A DNA stretch of 64,000 bases from Thinopyrum elongatum (GCA_011799875.1 CM022299.1:342676307-342740306); one strand, 5' to 3'; positions 10,920 through 23,399 are shown, counted from the first letter of the stretch. Made by a program: numbers and translations. The notes: generated by a model from the letters alone, not told the origin.

Positions 10920-12777
10920 GGTCATCTCTGACCACTACCCGCAAATTTCCTCCCGCATTCATCCACGGACAAAGGGGACGAGTTCGCGGACATGAATGTG
11001 GAAGACAGCCATCCAACGCCGTGTGCATACATTTCAACAACTTTAGAACAAACCAGACGAGATTCATACAAACACGACGAATTTCATATAAAACAGAGGA
11101 AGTTCATCTAAACTAGGAGAATTTTTGCATAAAACCGGATGATATTTTGTCCTGTCAACTAAAATCCTTAAAACAAAAACTCCAAACCACCCTATACTTG
11201 ACGGTGACCTCGTAGGCCATGTCGGGCTGACCGGCGGCTCTTTCCCCGTCATCGTCGCCGGATCTGGCGTCGTCGTCGTCATGTTTCGGGCGGCGGCGGC
11301 AGGGCTTCCCGGCAGCCGCCTGACGCTCGCGGATGATCCTCTCTGCTTCCTCCTGCATCGTGTGCACTGCGGCCACGGCCACCGACGGCGTGGGCGTGGG
11401 GGGGGGGGAGGGGGAGGGTGGCGGGCCCTGGAGGAGGCAGCGATCTCGCTGAGAGACCGTTCCTCGCTGTACTTGGCCCTCTCCCCATCGAGACGGCGGA
11501 GACGTCACTTGCTCGTCTCCGCCGTCGTCACGGAGCGGTCTAGGGCCGGCGCGCCACGTTGCACCTGTCCCACCGGCGCCGCTCCTTGCCAGCGTACTCC
11601 TACGCTGTTAGGGTGCTCCGATACGACGAAGAGCTGTCGCTGCCGCCGCTGCCTCTGCCGAGGTAGTGGCGAAGGCATCCGCATGCCTTCACGATCGCAT
11701 TGGGCACGAGCGGCAGCGAGCGGCACTCCTCCTTCATGCGCCAGGGCGGCGGAGAGAACCGCTCCTCCTTCACACACCGGGCCGACGGCGAGAGGCGCTC
11801 CTCCATGCGCCACATCGGCGGTGAGAGGGGCTCCTCCTCATGTGGCGTTCAATTTGGACGCCGCGGTTGCGCGGTGGAGAGCGTGAAGGGGACGCCGGCT
11901 CCGGCTTCACGAGGAGGAGCATCCCCAGTGGCGAAGCCGGGCCGTTCAGGTGGATCATGGAGCGACGGAGCATCAACTCCATCTGCTGCTCGTACTCCTT
12001 GTCCATGGCGGTGTACACCTGGGCCGCCGACGGTGGCGTGGACTGCTGCTACTGCGGTGGCTGGTCCTCCTCATCGCCGGAGGAGATGACGATCTCCGCT
12101 TTTGTCGAGGAGCCGCCCGCTGATGAGGACGGCGGCCCCGAAGTTCGAGGACGGTGTCTCCATGATGCTCCGGAGCCCGTCCCAGAATCACCGCCTGCCA
12201 GCATCAAGGCCCATGAATTTTCCATCGCCAGTGTTGTGGAGGTAGAGGGGCGGGGAGGGGAGGAGGAGGAAGAGCCGAGAGATTGTGATGTGGACGGCGT
12301 CGAAGCACGGCTTAAATAACCGCGGCCAGGCCATGCGAAGGGCTGGTCAGCCACTTCAATGAGGCGCATCGGGCGGAGTTGGTTCGTCAGGAAGCTGTGT
12401 CCGCATTGAAGCGGCGGCTCCCGAGAGGTCGTGTCGGTTAGCGCCACCCTGAAGTCCGGTCACATTGCAACATCAATGTCGGCCGCTGCATGCTCTGGGC
12501 AGGCATTGATATGGCGCAGGAAGCATGCGTGCATCGGAAGGAAAGCGCGGGAGAGGTGGGTGGGGTTGTTGGGTGGGCCAGGATGGTCAGACGAGGGTGT
12601 GGCAGTGGCCCGAGTGCCCGCAAAGCCCCCACCTTTATCTCTGGTTTATGGGAAAAAACATGTCCAGACCGGCGAGCGGACCGATACAGGCCCGCGTTGG
12701 ATGACTTCCGCGGTCTGGACCATGCGGTCCAGACGTATGCTGACAGTTTGAGGGTCGGCGTGATGCCCTTTGATGAC
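10920..12777 (-). mobile_element. Second Harbinger/Mutator-like non-autonomous element
   Basis: The ends are imperfect inverted repeats (GGTCATCTCTGACC on the left; TTTGATGAC read inverted on the right), with the shared inner block CATCCAACGC present in opposite orientations near both ends. Both boundaries are approximate. It carries a decayed minus-strand ORF and no transposase, so it resembles the element at 8,990 in design but not in sequence. Confidence 0.45.
11155..12447 (-). pseudogene. ORF carried by the second DNA transposon, broken
   Basis: Minus-strand frame from ATG at 12,447 (MALTDTTSREPPLQC). It passes a Ser-rich part and an acidic IVISSGDEEDQPPQ segment, then an in-frame TAG (12,049-12,051), then the same frame again (AQVYTAMDKEYEQQMELMLR). 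Downstream a frameshift and repeated basic/acidic WRMEE/CVKEE units are seen, and the last part (about 11,508-11,155) contains MQEEAERIIRERQAAAGK. Not recognised as a family of known function; similar proteins are common hypothetical entries in wheat. Confidence 0.5.
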
Positions 12778-13765
12778 ATGCTAATACAGATGTTGGTGTG
12801 CCCATGTCTCGTCTAGATGTGAGAGCGAAGAGTAAACGTGATCAAGATTGTGAGTTTAAAGAATCGTTAATACGAGGCAAGTTCCACTTTGATCATGTTA
12901 CCCATTATTTTATTTGCATTGTAGTTTGCCATGTTAGGTGTGTGAGTTTAGGATGCTAAATTCTGTACAACCCAGTAAATGACAACTCAGGTCCAAACTT
13001 ACCCTAACCTTGTAACCATCGAGTAGTTGCTTAGTTGCTATGACGAGGATTGGGAGACATCAATTACTATACCACCATACAACCTTATGGTTGATTATTT
13101 AATTACAACTTAATTTAATGAATCATCTGGGCGGTGCTTCGGTATTGCTTGGCCGTCGACAGTTTTGTGGGCGACTACCTAGGCTCAAAGGGATTGTACG
13201 AGTTCAAGGTTGAGTAGCTTCTATGTGTGACTATGATACAATATGGGCTCTGTCTGGACCAGGTAGGTTGTGGGAATCTTCCAGGGTAGACCAGTAGATG
13301 TAGGATGTGTAGGTTGGACTGAGTCTGCCATTCAGAGAGGGCTACTGCTTCGCAAAAGTCTTGTCTTGATCTACCTAGCTACTTCACAAGTGCAGTTTAG
13401 TGGCACAAGGGTGTGATCGGGAATCACAGGTAAAGCACACAAACCTTTGTAGAGTGTATAAAACTAATCATGATTATCCGTGTCCCCGGTTATGGACAAA
13501 CTTGAGCAACTCATCTCAAAATTGTCAGCTTGATCTCATCACCTCTTCTCTAATAAAACCAATGGGTTGAACCAAAGGGGAGGTGGAGCTGATCTCAAAG
13601 GACTGGGGGTGTACCAGGGTCTCGGGAGAAAGGCTTGGGATAACCCGGGTGTACCGGGAGTCCACATGCTCAAATGCATATTTGGGGCTACGACCGGGGT
13701 GTACCAGGAGTGTCCTTAGACTATGATCGGGGGTTATTGGGAGTGTCATATTGCTATTAGAGTAG
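12778..13765. other. Unassigned DNA left of the LTR retrotransposon
   Basis: No gene is visible. A repeated GGTGTACC core occurs at about 13,608, 13,648 and 13,698 in a G-rich context (GGGGTGTACCAGGG, GGGTGTACCGGGAG), suggesting a decayed repeat. ACTAC at 13,766-13,770 is the target duplication of the next element. Confidence 0.4.
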
Positions 13766-13770
13766 ACTAC

Positions 13771-15354
13771 TGTAGGATCGAAAGTATGTCTAGAGGGGGG
13801 GTGATTAGACTACTTGACCAAATAAAAATCTATCCTTTTCCCAATTTTAGTTATGAGCAGATTTTAGCAATCAGCACAAGTCAAGCAATCAACCTACACA
13901 TGCAATTCTAAGAGTATAACAATGGAAAGTAAAACATTGCATATGAAGGTAAAGGGAAGGGTTTGGAGAAGGCAAGCGCAATGGAAACACGGAGATTTTT
14001 GGCGTGGTTCCGATAGGTGGTGCTATCGTACGTCCACGTTGATGGAGACTTCAACCCACGAAGGGTAACGACCGCGCGAGTCCATGGAGGGCTCCACCCA
14101 CGAAGGGTCCACGAAGAAGCAACCTTGTCTATCCCACCATGGCCATCGCCCACGAAGGACTTGCCTCACTCAGGTAGATCTTCACGAAGTAGGCGATCTC
14201 CTTGCCCTTACAAACTTCTTTGTTCAACTCCACATCTTGACGGAGGCTCCCAAGCGACACCTAACCAATCTAGGAGACACCACTCTCCAAAAGGTAATAG
14301 ATGGCATGTTGATGATGAACTCCTTGCTCTTGTGCTTGAAATGATAGTTTTCCCAACACTCAACTCTCTCTCTCTCAGATATGGATATGGTGGAAAGATG
14401 ATTTGAGTGGAAAGCAACTTGGGGAAGGCTAGAAATCAAGATTCTTGTGGTAGGATTAGAATGTCTTGATCTCAACACATGAGTAGGTGGTTCTCTCTCA
14501 GAAAATGTATGGTCGAAGTGTAGGCACGTTCTGATGGCTCTCTCCCAAATGGAGAAGGGGGTGGAGGGGTATATATAGCCTCCACATAAAATCCAACCGT
14601 TACACACATTTGACTCATCTCGGTGGGACTGAATGGTTAAACTCGGTGGCACCGATCTGTTAAAAAATGTCAACGTCAGGAATCTCAGTGGGACCGACTA
14701 GAACAACTCGGTGGGACCGATGTGCTAGGGCTTAGGGCAAACATCATCTCGGTGGCGCCGATTGCATCAACTCGGTGAGACCGAAGTGAAGCAATAAGGC
14801 AACAGAGAATTTGTCAAGCCAACTCGGTGAGACCGATTGCATAACTCGGTGAGACCAAACTAAATGCAAAAAGTCACCGAGTGTTGGCAAGGCCATCTCG
14901 GTGAGACCGAGACCCGTATCGGTGAGACTGAACTGTTAGGGTTTCTGGCTGTGGCTATGTCATATGAACTCGGTGGCTCTGGATGGAAAGAATCGGTGGG
15001 GCACCGAGTTGGGGTTTAGGATTTTGACATGTTTGGATGGAGAAAGTGGCTGAGGGTTTTGGAGCAATATCACTAAGCATTTGAGCAAGCAAGCCATTAA
15101 GCAACTCCTCATCCCCTTTTAATAGTATTGGCTTTTCTATGGACTCAATGTGATCTTGGATCACTAAAATAAAAATGAAGAGTCTTGAACTTTTGCCAAT
15201 ATCTGTCCTTAGCATTTTGAGGGGTCCACATCTCTAGTCCATGCCATGCCATTCATTGAACTTCCTGAAATATTTATCTTGAATGGATATTAGTTCAATG
15301 AGCTATATGTTGTTATGAATTACCAAAACCCCTCGGGGATTAGTTGCACTTTCA
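13771..15354 (-). repeat. 3' LTR (1,584 bp)
   Basis: In plus coordinates it starts TGTAGGATCGAAAGTATGTC and ends TTAGTTGCACTTTCA; on the minus strand TGAAAGTGC...CCTACA. It matches the split LTR at 21,998 throughout. It contains a TATA box and a cluster of TCGGTG...CACCGA palindromes at about 14,610-15,010. Confidence 0.92.
14566..14580 (-). promoter_or_regulatory. TATA box of the 3' LTR
   Basis: GGCTATATATACCCC on the minus strand is conserved in the other LTR at 22,802-22,815. It is the only strong TATA box in the LTR and faces the direction of gag. Confidence 0.6.
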
Positions 15355-15368
15355 ATCTCCCCCTTTTT
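15355..15368 (-). other. Polypurine tract
   Basis: The minus strand reads AAAAAGGGGGAGAT immediately before the 3' LTR, as required for plus-strand DNA priming. It fixes the orientation of the element. Confidence 0.8.
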
Positions 15369-15884
15369 GGTAATTGATAACAACATATAGATCAAAGCTT
15401 CCACAAATGATAAAATGAATGAAATACATCGTCGCTTTGAGAAGTATGTGATAAGCAAGAGCTCCCCCTAAATTTGTGCATTATTAAAAATTTGTGTTTG
15501 AATGCAAATGCATAATCGATTAGGATCATGGGTCACTCTTCCATGTCACATACATCTTGGTGGAGCGCACAAAATGATAAGAGTGAAATAACATGCACGC
15601 ATCACCAAATACATAAGTGAATGGTCATACACAAATAATCATAGAGATAGGCATATATCACACATTAAGCATAGTACGATCAAACATACGACCACACAAA
15701 GTATCTCACGAGCATAAGACAATAAATAGCACAAACCAAACGGACAAAGTAGCAACTGGCAAATAAAACCAACGAGCAAAAGAACGAGACTCTCTCTCTC
15801 TCGAAGCCTATGATCTATACATTTTCTCCCCCTTTGGCAACAAGTTACCAAAAAGCTTGAAAAAGTATAGTGCTATATAACACT
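15369..15884 (-). other. 3' untranslated internal region
   Basis: AT-rich stretch between the second ORF and the polypurine tract, without a coding frame. It carries GATAACAACATATAG, which echoes LTR sequence, and a CTCTCTCTC run near 15,790. Confidence 0.4.
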
Positions 15885-18046
15885 CTAGGCACGATCTCCG
15901 GGAGCTCCTGAAGGGGTCTTCTGGCTTGTTGCTCTGGTGTGCGTAGATGGCGTGGAGAGAACTGCTTCTACAAATGCCTGGGCTGATGTCTGTTGAGCTG
16001 GTGGAGTTGACACTGGGGGTGGCACTGTGGTAGTGCCCGCAGGTGTAGAGTGTGTAGTCCTGGTGTCTGCTACTAGCACAGCTGATGACCTTTTTGCCCT
16101 AGGCACTGTCTGGAATCTGTCAGTGGTAGGTCTGTCATCTCTATCCTCAGCATCATCTCTCAGCTTCTCCACAATAGATTGTATCTCTGTGACCTTGACA
16201 TCAAGATTATACATTTTGTCCTCAACTATCCGCTCTAGGCTCTCCTGGTTCTTGGCTAAGTTGGCCAGACTTCGCTCAATCCTCAGAGTTGCTTCTAGCA
16301 GATATGTCAATTGGTCTTGCTTTGATTTGAGATTTACTATTGAAGCATTGGGTGCATTTGCTGCCTTTGCTGCTTTGGCTACTTTTGCTGCCTCTGCCTT
16401 CTCTTGGGCCTCGACTAAAGTTGGATGTGAAGCATCCATCACCACTTCATTATGTTCAAACTCTAGCCGAAGAGGAAGGTGCTCTCTGTCAAGCAGATAT
16501 GTGTCTGTACCAACCTTGGAGTTGATAAGCATCTGGATGTGTGGTGCATATCCACATGACCTCTTCTGATCAGCAACAGTCCTTTTGATTGTCTCTACAA
16601 TCAGGCTCATGACTTTAATTTCTGTGGTATATCAAGCAAGTGGAGCATGTTGATGGAGTGTCCACGGATCATCCTCTCATCTCCAGATTTAGGCAACAAG
16701 GTATGCCTCAAGATATAGTTTATGGTGGCCAAACCAGCAAGTAGAAAGTATATGGAGCCAAACTTGTGTGTTTCCAAAGCCACATTAGGAATGGTCTTGT
16801 ACATGTGTGCCATAGTGTTGTGATCCATCTTGGGCTTTCCATATACATCAATATCATTTTTTCCTTCTTCTGGGGCATTGATAAGAGCAGCCCACTCAGA
16901 GATTGATGACTGGTATCTAGTGCCCTCAGTCATCCACACAATTCTTCCATCTAGGTAGAAGTGTGCTATGGAGTAAAACTAGATCACCATCTCATCATTC
17001 CATTTTGTGAGCTTTTGTCCAACAAAAGCATCAACACCTGTCAGCCTGAAGCTCTCTTGAACATGGGGGAAGTAATCTTCATTGGCATCTATATACTTCC
17101 AATCCACCCATTTCATGTTGCTTATGATGGGCTTCTTGTCAAGCAGCACTGTCTCATAAAAATCTTGCTGTTCTATGGTATGGAAACGATAGTCACATGC
17201 CATTCTCCTCCTCACTGAGTATGGATCCACTTTCCTCCATTCTCTCAGTCCACTATCCTTCCTGAGCTTCATGTTTTCAGCCACTGGATGTCCATCATCA
17301 TGATCTGGAATCTTTGGCTTCAATTTTCTGAGCACTTGTGGCTCTTCATGCTTCTGAACCTCTGGCACTAGGGCCTTGTTCTTTTCAGCAGCATGGATGT
17401 TTCTTGTGGATCTCTTAGGTGCAGCATCCTTAGGTGCAGGCTTGGGCTTGGACTTGGAGGGTGCACCTGCAGATTTCATGGCATCTGCCATTAGCTTTTG
17501 AGACTTGGCAAGCGGTGCAGCTGGTTCCTCTTCCTCCTCATCTTCATCATCCACCATCATGGATGGTCTGCCAATCACTCTGGCAATGGTCTTCTTCACT
17601 CTATCTTTCCTCTTTTTCTTCCCATCAGCAGCTTCTTCTTCTCTTGGCTCAAGAGTAAATTCCATGGTCTCTTGTGGAACTGTTGATTTTCTGGACTTAA
17701 ACATAGGAACTCTCTTTGTAGGGGCCTTCTTCTGGAGACCTGGCTTAGTGGTAGCAGCAGTGCCATACTCTTTCTTGAGCACTTTCTTCTTTGTTGAAGT
17801 GACCTCTTCTTCAACCACAAAATCTTCATCCTCATTGTCTGAGGTTCTCTTCTTTCTTTGTCTTGTGACAGCTTTGGGCAGATTGCTTGGAGTACTTCTG
17901 CTGCCCTCATCATAGCTTCCACTAGGGCTTGTGCCCTCACTGAGATTAATCTCTTCCTCTGACTTGTTCTGGCTGTCACTTGCATCAGACATCTTGCAGA
18001 CAGACCCTGTGAATGGATAGGTATGGGCAGAGTAGATGAGCATCAC
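15885..18046 (-). pseudogene. Athila-ORF1-like frame of the retrotransposon, broken
   Basis: The reading frame starts at 18,046, or more plausibly at the internal ATG near 17,992 (MSDASDSQNKSEEEINLSEG). The N-terminal 200 residues are acidic/basic low complexity (EEEEEPAAPLAKS, KKKRKDRVKK). A folded-looking region follows (DPYSVRRRMACDYRFHTIEQ, NMKWVDWKYIDANEDYFPHV, WAALINAPEEGKNDIDVYG). It resembles the Arabidopsis retrotransposon ORF-1 (Athila) family; the match is remembered, not computed. An in-frame TAG at 16,979-16,981 breaks it. A one-base shift at an ATGA overlap (16,607-16,610) moves into a third segment with a heptad-like part (LRIERSLANLAKNQESLERI). Function unknown. Confidence 0.65.
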
Positions 18047-19726
18047 AAAAGCAACTATTTTTTTTCAAAAATTTGAATCAAAACTTTAGTTTTAGTTTTC
18101 TGCAGAAAGAATTTCGGAGCTACCGATATGAAATCTCGGTGACACCGAAGCAATAACAGAGTCTAAACATGCAAGATCGGTTAGACCGAGTTGTGGTTCG
18201 GTGACTCCGAGATGCTAGGGTTTCACTGAGGTTTTGCTTTTAGTCTCACCGATTAGTACACTTCGGTGGCACCGAGTTGTACTAAGTGCAATGGCCAGGG
18301 CCAATCGGTGGGACCGAAAGGTTCATTTCGGTCCGAGATGAGCTCGGCGGAAACCTAACCCTAAATTTTTTCATCGAATCTAATCTAAAGGAGTTTTTAT
18401 GTGGATAGAAAATTCTCATTCGTGGCAAGAAGCTAGGCATTATCCTTGTGCATAGAATCAGAAAGGGGAGTAGCACAAAGAGATTGCACCATACCCTAAC
18501 TTGGTGACGATTCGCTACGGCGACAACGGTGGTGGAGATTCCCGTTGACGGCGACGGAGACCTGCGGCGAAGGCGCACATGCAGAGACGGCGACGATCCG
18601 GAGACCAAGGGGGCGGCAGCAATGGGCACAAGCTCGAGTGGTTTGAAGTAATTTTCAAACATACGGGTTCACAGGATATATACCCATGTGCTGTAGGTGG
18701 CACCGAATGGAATGCTTCGGTGGCACTGAGATGCAAAACTGCGTGCAGTTAGTGCAACTCGGTGGGACCGAGTCATTCTAATCGGTATCACCGAGATGAA
18801 AACCTAGATCAGTCTAGTGATTTTGGTGGGATCGAATAGGAGTGAGTTGGTCTGACCGAAATACACAAGAAGGTTTTGGAAAGCAGCCCTTGACGGATCG
18901 GTGACTCCGAGTGCTCCTCACCCAGAGGGTTCGAAAAAGACTTGTTCAATTTTGTGATGTAGCATGAATAGAGTTTGAGACAAGAAAATCATAGATAGCT
19001 AGAGAAGGTTCTTAGGAATTCTTGTCCATCCATTTGGCCAATAAAAACCAAGACAATCAAAACAACAAATGGATGTCCTTGAATGAAGAATTATGCAACC
19101 AACATGCTCACACAATAAGATAGCAAATGAAATATGTGTCAAAACATGCACAAACAATTCTAGCATCTATCAAGCAATTGGCAATGACTAGGTCATCTAT
19201 ATATGAGTATATTGACTTAGGAGTCAAATGAGAACATTTGATCATAGGTCATACTCATCGTTTAAGCGCAAGTGGGGTTACCACTTTTACATAAAGCATT
19301 AATGTGTTCACACCATTAGAGTTGCTTTAGCTCAATTTTTAGAGCAAAGCTCCCCCTAGATGTGATATCCCCCCTAAGAGGGATGAACTAACCTTGGGTT
19401 TTGTCGATGATGACTTCATGTAGACAGTGAAGATGTGGATGCCCAATGTTGATGTAGATCATTTGGAGCAATCCATTGGAGTGTTGCACTTTCAATACCT
19501 ACACGGATTAGTCCCACAAGGAACATACAAGGATATCCATAGACATAGAGTGAATTGTACATATGATGATGTCTATAAAAGCATTAGGTTACCTTGTCCC
19601 TTGGCTTACCAATCAAGAGGGTTTGTGATTCCATGAACTAGTGCAAGATATGAAATTTGATTGCACAAGTCCTTGCCAAAATGAATACGAGTGAAGTATG
19701 TTGGTGGAGTCACCCTCAAGAACACT
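18047..19726 (-). other. Non-coding spacer with palindromic TCGGT...ACCGA motifs
   Basis: No coding frame. Two clusters of TCGGTGNNACCGA-type palindromes lie at about 18,110-18,330 and 18,690-18,915, of the same kind as those in the LTRs. A remnant of another ORF, or a regulatory spacer, is possible. Confidence 0.5.
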
Positions 19727-21913
19727 CTAGTTCTTCTTCTTTGGGATCCACATCAACTTGATGGGATTCCTTGGAGTCGTAGTTGAACTTGATGATGTAG
19801 AGCTTGACGTAGTCTTGGGAACCCACTTGACCATGGCCTTAGGAGCTTCTTCAATTGAGTCCATCTCTTCTTGAAGCTTGTCCTTTCCTTTTAGCTTTTG
19901 GTCTTGTGGTGAAAGATCATCTTGAGTTTGTGTTCCCTTGAAATAAGTGGGGTCATACTTCTCTTGTTGAGGAACAAACTTCGTCTTGGGGTATTGATCT
20001 TCTTCCCACTCAACTCCATTGGCATTGAACTTTCGTTCAAAACCAACACCTTGATTCTTCCTGTGCCTTCCTTGCTTGCGTACAATTTCCTCAAATTGCT
20101 TACTCCCGGCAAGGCTCTTATAAACACATTTCTCTATAATTCCCTTCAATAAGCTATTTTCTTGCTCAAGTGTAACTTGGCTAAGAGAATCATTAGTGGA
20201 ATCAAGAGAACTACTAGAAGCAACAATATTTGATTTAACATGGTTATTGTTACTACTAGAGGAAGAATCTTTCTTGCTATTGCTGCTAGATTTTACTTGT
20301 GGCATGTAAGTAGACAAGAGGAGACGTTTGGAAAGATAATAATAACTCTTCTTTCAAAGATCATCATTGATAGCTTTTAGAAACTCATGCTCTTGCTCTA
20401 AGTTTAGCTTCTGGAAGCATAGCTTCTCATGAGTCTTTAAGAGCTCTCTATGATCCTCTAGAGTTGTTTCATGAGCTAACTTAAGAGTGTTTAATTCTTT
20501 AGTTAGACGCTCAATCTCCTTCTTATCATTGTCATTCATTTCATCTCGATTAGCATGATTACTAACAAGTTCATCGTAGTTTTCATCACTAATGTTTTCA
20601 ACAACTAAATCATCATCACCTAGCAAATCATCTTCATCACTATTGAAATCAACATACTCAGGGTGTGATACCTTAGGGACTTTAGCCATGAAGCATCTTC
20701 CAATTCATTCATTTGATGAGTCAAATATGTCGTAGGAGTTGGATGACACAAGTGCAAGACCGGCAACACCTTCATCTTGAGTATAGTCGGAGTCGGAGTG
20801 ACAGTTTCTCTCGGAGTAGTTGTCGGAGTCAGAACCGGATACCCATTCACCAACATGAGCTTGATGTCTTCGTCTTGTGTAGATCTTTGATGACTTGTCC
20901 TTCCTTTCTGAATCCTTGCTTCTACGAGAGGGTCTACGTTCATAACAATCGTCTCTACTCCTTCTCTCTTTTGGAGGTGATTCATCTCTTCTACTCCTCC
21001 TTTTTGGTGAGTCTTCTCTTTTCTTGTAGGGAGCCGTACACTCATTGGAGTAGTGTCCGGGTCTTCCACAATTGTAGCAATTACAATCATGACTAGAAGA
21101 TCTTTTGTCATTGTAGGACCTTGACTTGGAGCTTCTCTCTTTGCTTCTATTCTTGTAGAACTTGTTGAAGTTCTTCACCATTAAGCTCAATTCTTCATTA
21201 GAGACTTGCTTCTCACTTGATGATGTAGGAGAATCACTTGAAGCTTTGTAAGCACCACTTGACTTATTGTGGAGCTCTTTCCTATACTTGAGTGACATCT
21301 CATGAGCAACAATTCAACCAATGACTTCCGTGGGCTTGAGATCTTTGTAATTGGGCATTATTTGGATCAAAGTGCACACGCTGTCGTATTTTCCATCCAA
21401 GGCTCTTAGGATCTTCTTGATGATGAATTTGTCGGTCATCTCTTCACTTCCTAAGCCGGCAATCTCATTTGTGATGAGAGCAAGCCTAGAGTACATTTCG
21501 GCGACTCCTTCACCATCCTTCACCTTGAAATTGTCAAGTTAACTTTGAAGCACATCCAACTTGGATTCCTTGATGGACTCGGTACCTTCGTGCATATCAA
21601 CCAAACTATCCCAAGTTTCCTTTGCATTCTCAAGGCGAATGATTTTGTTGAATTCGTCGGGGCACAATCCATTGAAGAGAATATCGCAAGCTTGAGCATT
21701 GTATTGCAACATCTTCATTTCTTCCATTGTTGCTTCACGATCTGGTTCTTTTCCGTCCTCGAGTAAATCACCTTGCAAACCAATATGCACAATAGCCCAA
21801 GCGGTAGGGTTATGACCAAGAATATGCATTTTCATCTTATGCTTCCAACTAGCAAAATTTGTACCATCAAAGTAAGGACCTCTACGGTGGTAATTTCCCT
21901 CGCTAGACGCCAT
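19727..21913 (-). pseudogene. gag: Copia-type gag with four in-frame stops
   Basis: One minus-strand frame of 729 codons from ATG 21,913 (MASSEGNYHRRGPYFDGTNF) to the stop at 19,727. The first 200 residues are a UBN2/Copia gag-like capsid region (WKHKMKMHILG, MEEMKMLQYNAQACDILFN, NAKETWDSLVDMHEG). A CCHC zinc knuckle CYNCGRPGHYSNEC follows near 21,065-21,025, then RS-rich, acidic and coiled-coil parts and the end LMWIPKKKN. Stops interrupt it at 21,539-21,541 (TAA), 21,314-21,316, 20,705-20,707 and 20,354-20,356 (all TGA). No frameshift is needed. The protease that usually follows is missing. Confidence 0.85.
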
Positions 21914-21983
21914 ACTCTCCTAGGTTATGAAACCAAGGCTATGATCACCAAAGCTATGAAAATCAAGGCAAATGGAGACCAAA

Positions 21984-21995
21984 GCTCTGATACCA
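21984..21995 (-). other. Primer binding site (tRNA-iMet type)
   Basis: The minus strand reads TGGTATCAGAGC two bases after the LTR end. This is the standard plant site complementary to the 3' end of initiator tRNA-Met and is typical of Copia and some Gypsy elements. Confidence 0.85.
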
Positions 21996-21997
21996 CT

Positions 21998-23042
21998 TGT
22001 AGGATCGAAAGTATGTCTAGAGGGGGGGGGGGGTGATTAGACTACTTGACCAAATAAAAATCTATCCTTTTCCCAATTTTAGTTATGAGAAGATTTTAGC
22101 AATTAGCACAAGTGAAGCAATCAACCTACACATGCAATTCTAAGAGTATAGCAGCAGAAAGTAAAACATTGCATATGAAGGTAAAGGGAAGGGTTTGGAG
22201 AAGGAAAACGCAATGGAGACACAGAGATTTTTGGCGTGGTTCCGATAGGTGGTGCTATTGTACGTCCACATCGATGGCGACTTCAACCCATGAAGGGTAA
22301 CCGCTGCTTGAGTCCACGGAGGGCTCTACCCATGAAGGGTCCACAAAGAAGCAACCTTGTCTATCCCACCATGGCCATCGCACACGAAGGACTTGCCTCA
22401 CTCGGGTAGATCTTCACGAAGTAGGCGATCTCCTTGCCCTTACAAACTTCTTGGTTCAACTCCACGTCTTGACAGAGGCTCCCAAGCAACACCTAACCAA
22501 TCTAGGAGACACCACTCTCCAAAAGGTAATAGATGGTGTGTTGATGATGAACTCCTTGCTCTTGTGCTTGAAATAATAGTCTCCCCAACACTTAACTCTC
22601 TCTCTCTCTCTCAGATTTGGCTATGGTGGAAAGATGATTTGAGTGGAAAGCAACTTGGGGAAGGCTAGAAATCAAGATTCTTGTGGTAGGATTGGAATGT
22701 CTTGATCTCAACACATGAGTAGGTGGTTCTCTCTCAGAACATGTATGGTGGAAGTGTAGGCACGTTCTGATGGCTCTCTCCCAAATGGAGAAGGGGGTGG
22801 AGGGGTATATATAGCCTCCACACAAAATCCAATCGTTACACACATTTGACTCATCTCGTTGGGATCAAATGGTTAAACTCGGTGGCACCGATCTGTTAAA
22901 AAATGTGAACATTAGGAATCTCGGTGGGATCGACTGGAACAACTCGGTGGGACTAATGTGCTAGGGCTTAGGGAAAATATCATCTCGGTGGCGCCGATTG
23001 CATCAACTCGGTGAGACCAAAGTGAAGCAATAAGGCAACAGA
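21998..23042 (-). repeat. 5' LTR, proximal part
   Basis: Matches 13,771 onward, including the TATA box at 22,802-22,815 and the TCGGTG...ACCGA cluster. It is interrupted by the CACTA insertion after GGCAACAGA and resumes at 49,168. Confidence 0.92.
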
Positions 23043-23399
23043 CACTACAAAAAAAAGACACATCCGTGACATTTTGGGCCGAACGAATTTTTTTCCTGTC
23101 ATGCTTATGACACTTCTATGACAATAATTGTGACAAAACCCGGTATCATCATAGATGTGGTGGGCTCCTACTTCTATGGCAAAAAATCATGACAGAAAAT
23201 GGGCTTTTCGTCTTGGGCGGGCCGGAGACACAGCTGCATGACATTCTTTGGGCCGTCCATGAAGGAAAAAACCGTGGTAGAAGCGAGGGAGAGGAAAATA
23301 TCAGGGAGTTCCCGGTTACGGTGGGTGGTCGGGGCCGAGCGATGCACGGAGGTTTGCATGTTTCTCATGTACATGTACGCGCATGTGTGCGAGGCGTTG

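Noticed and set aside
16027..17915. Plus-strand Ser/Leu-rich frames
   Set aside because: Shadows of the minus-strand Athila-like ORF.
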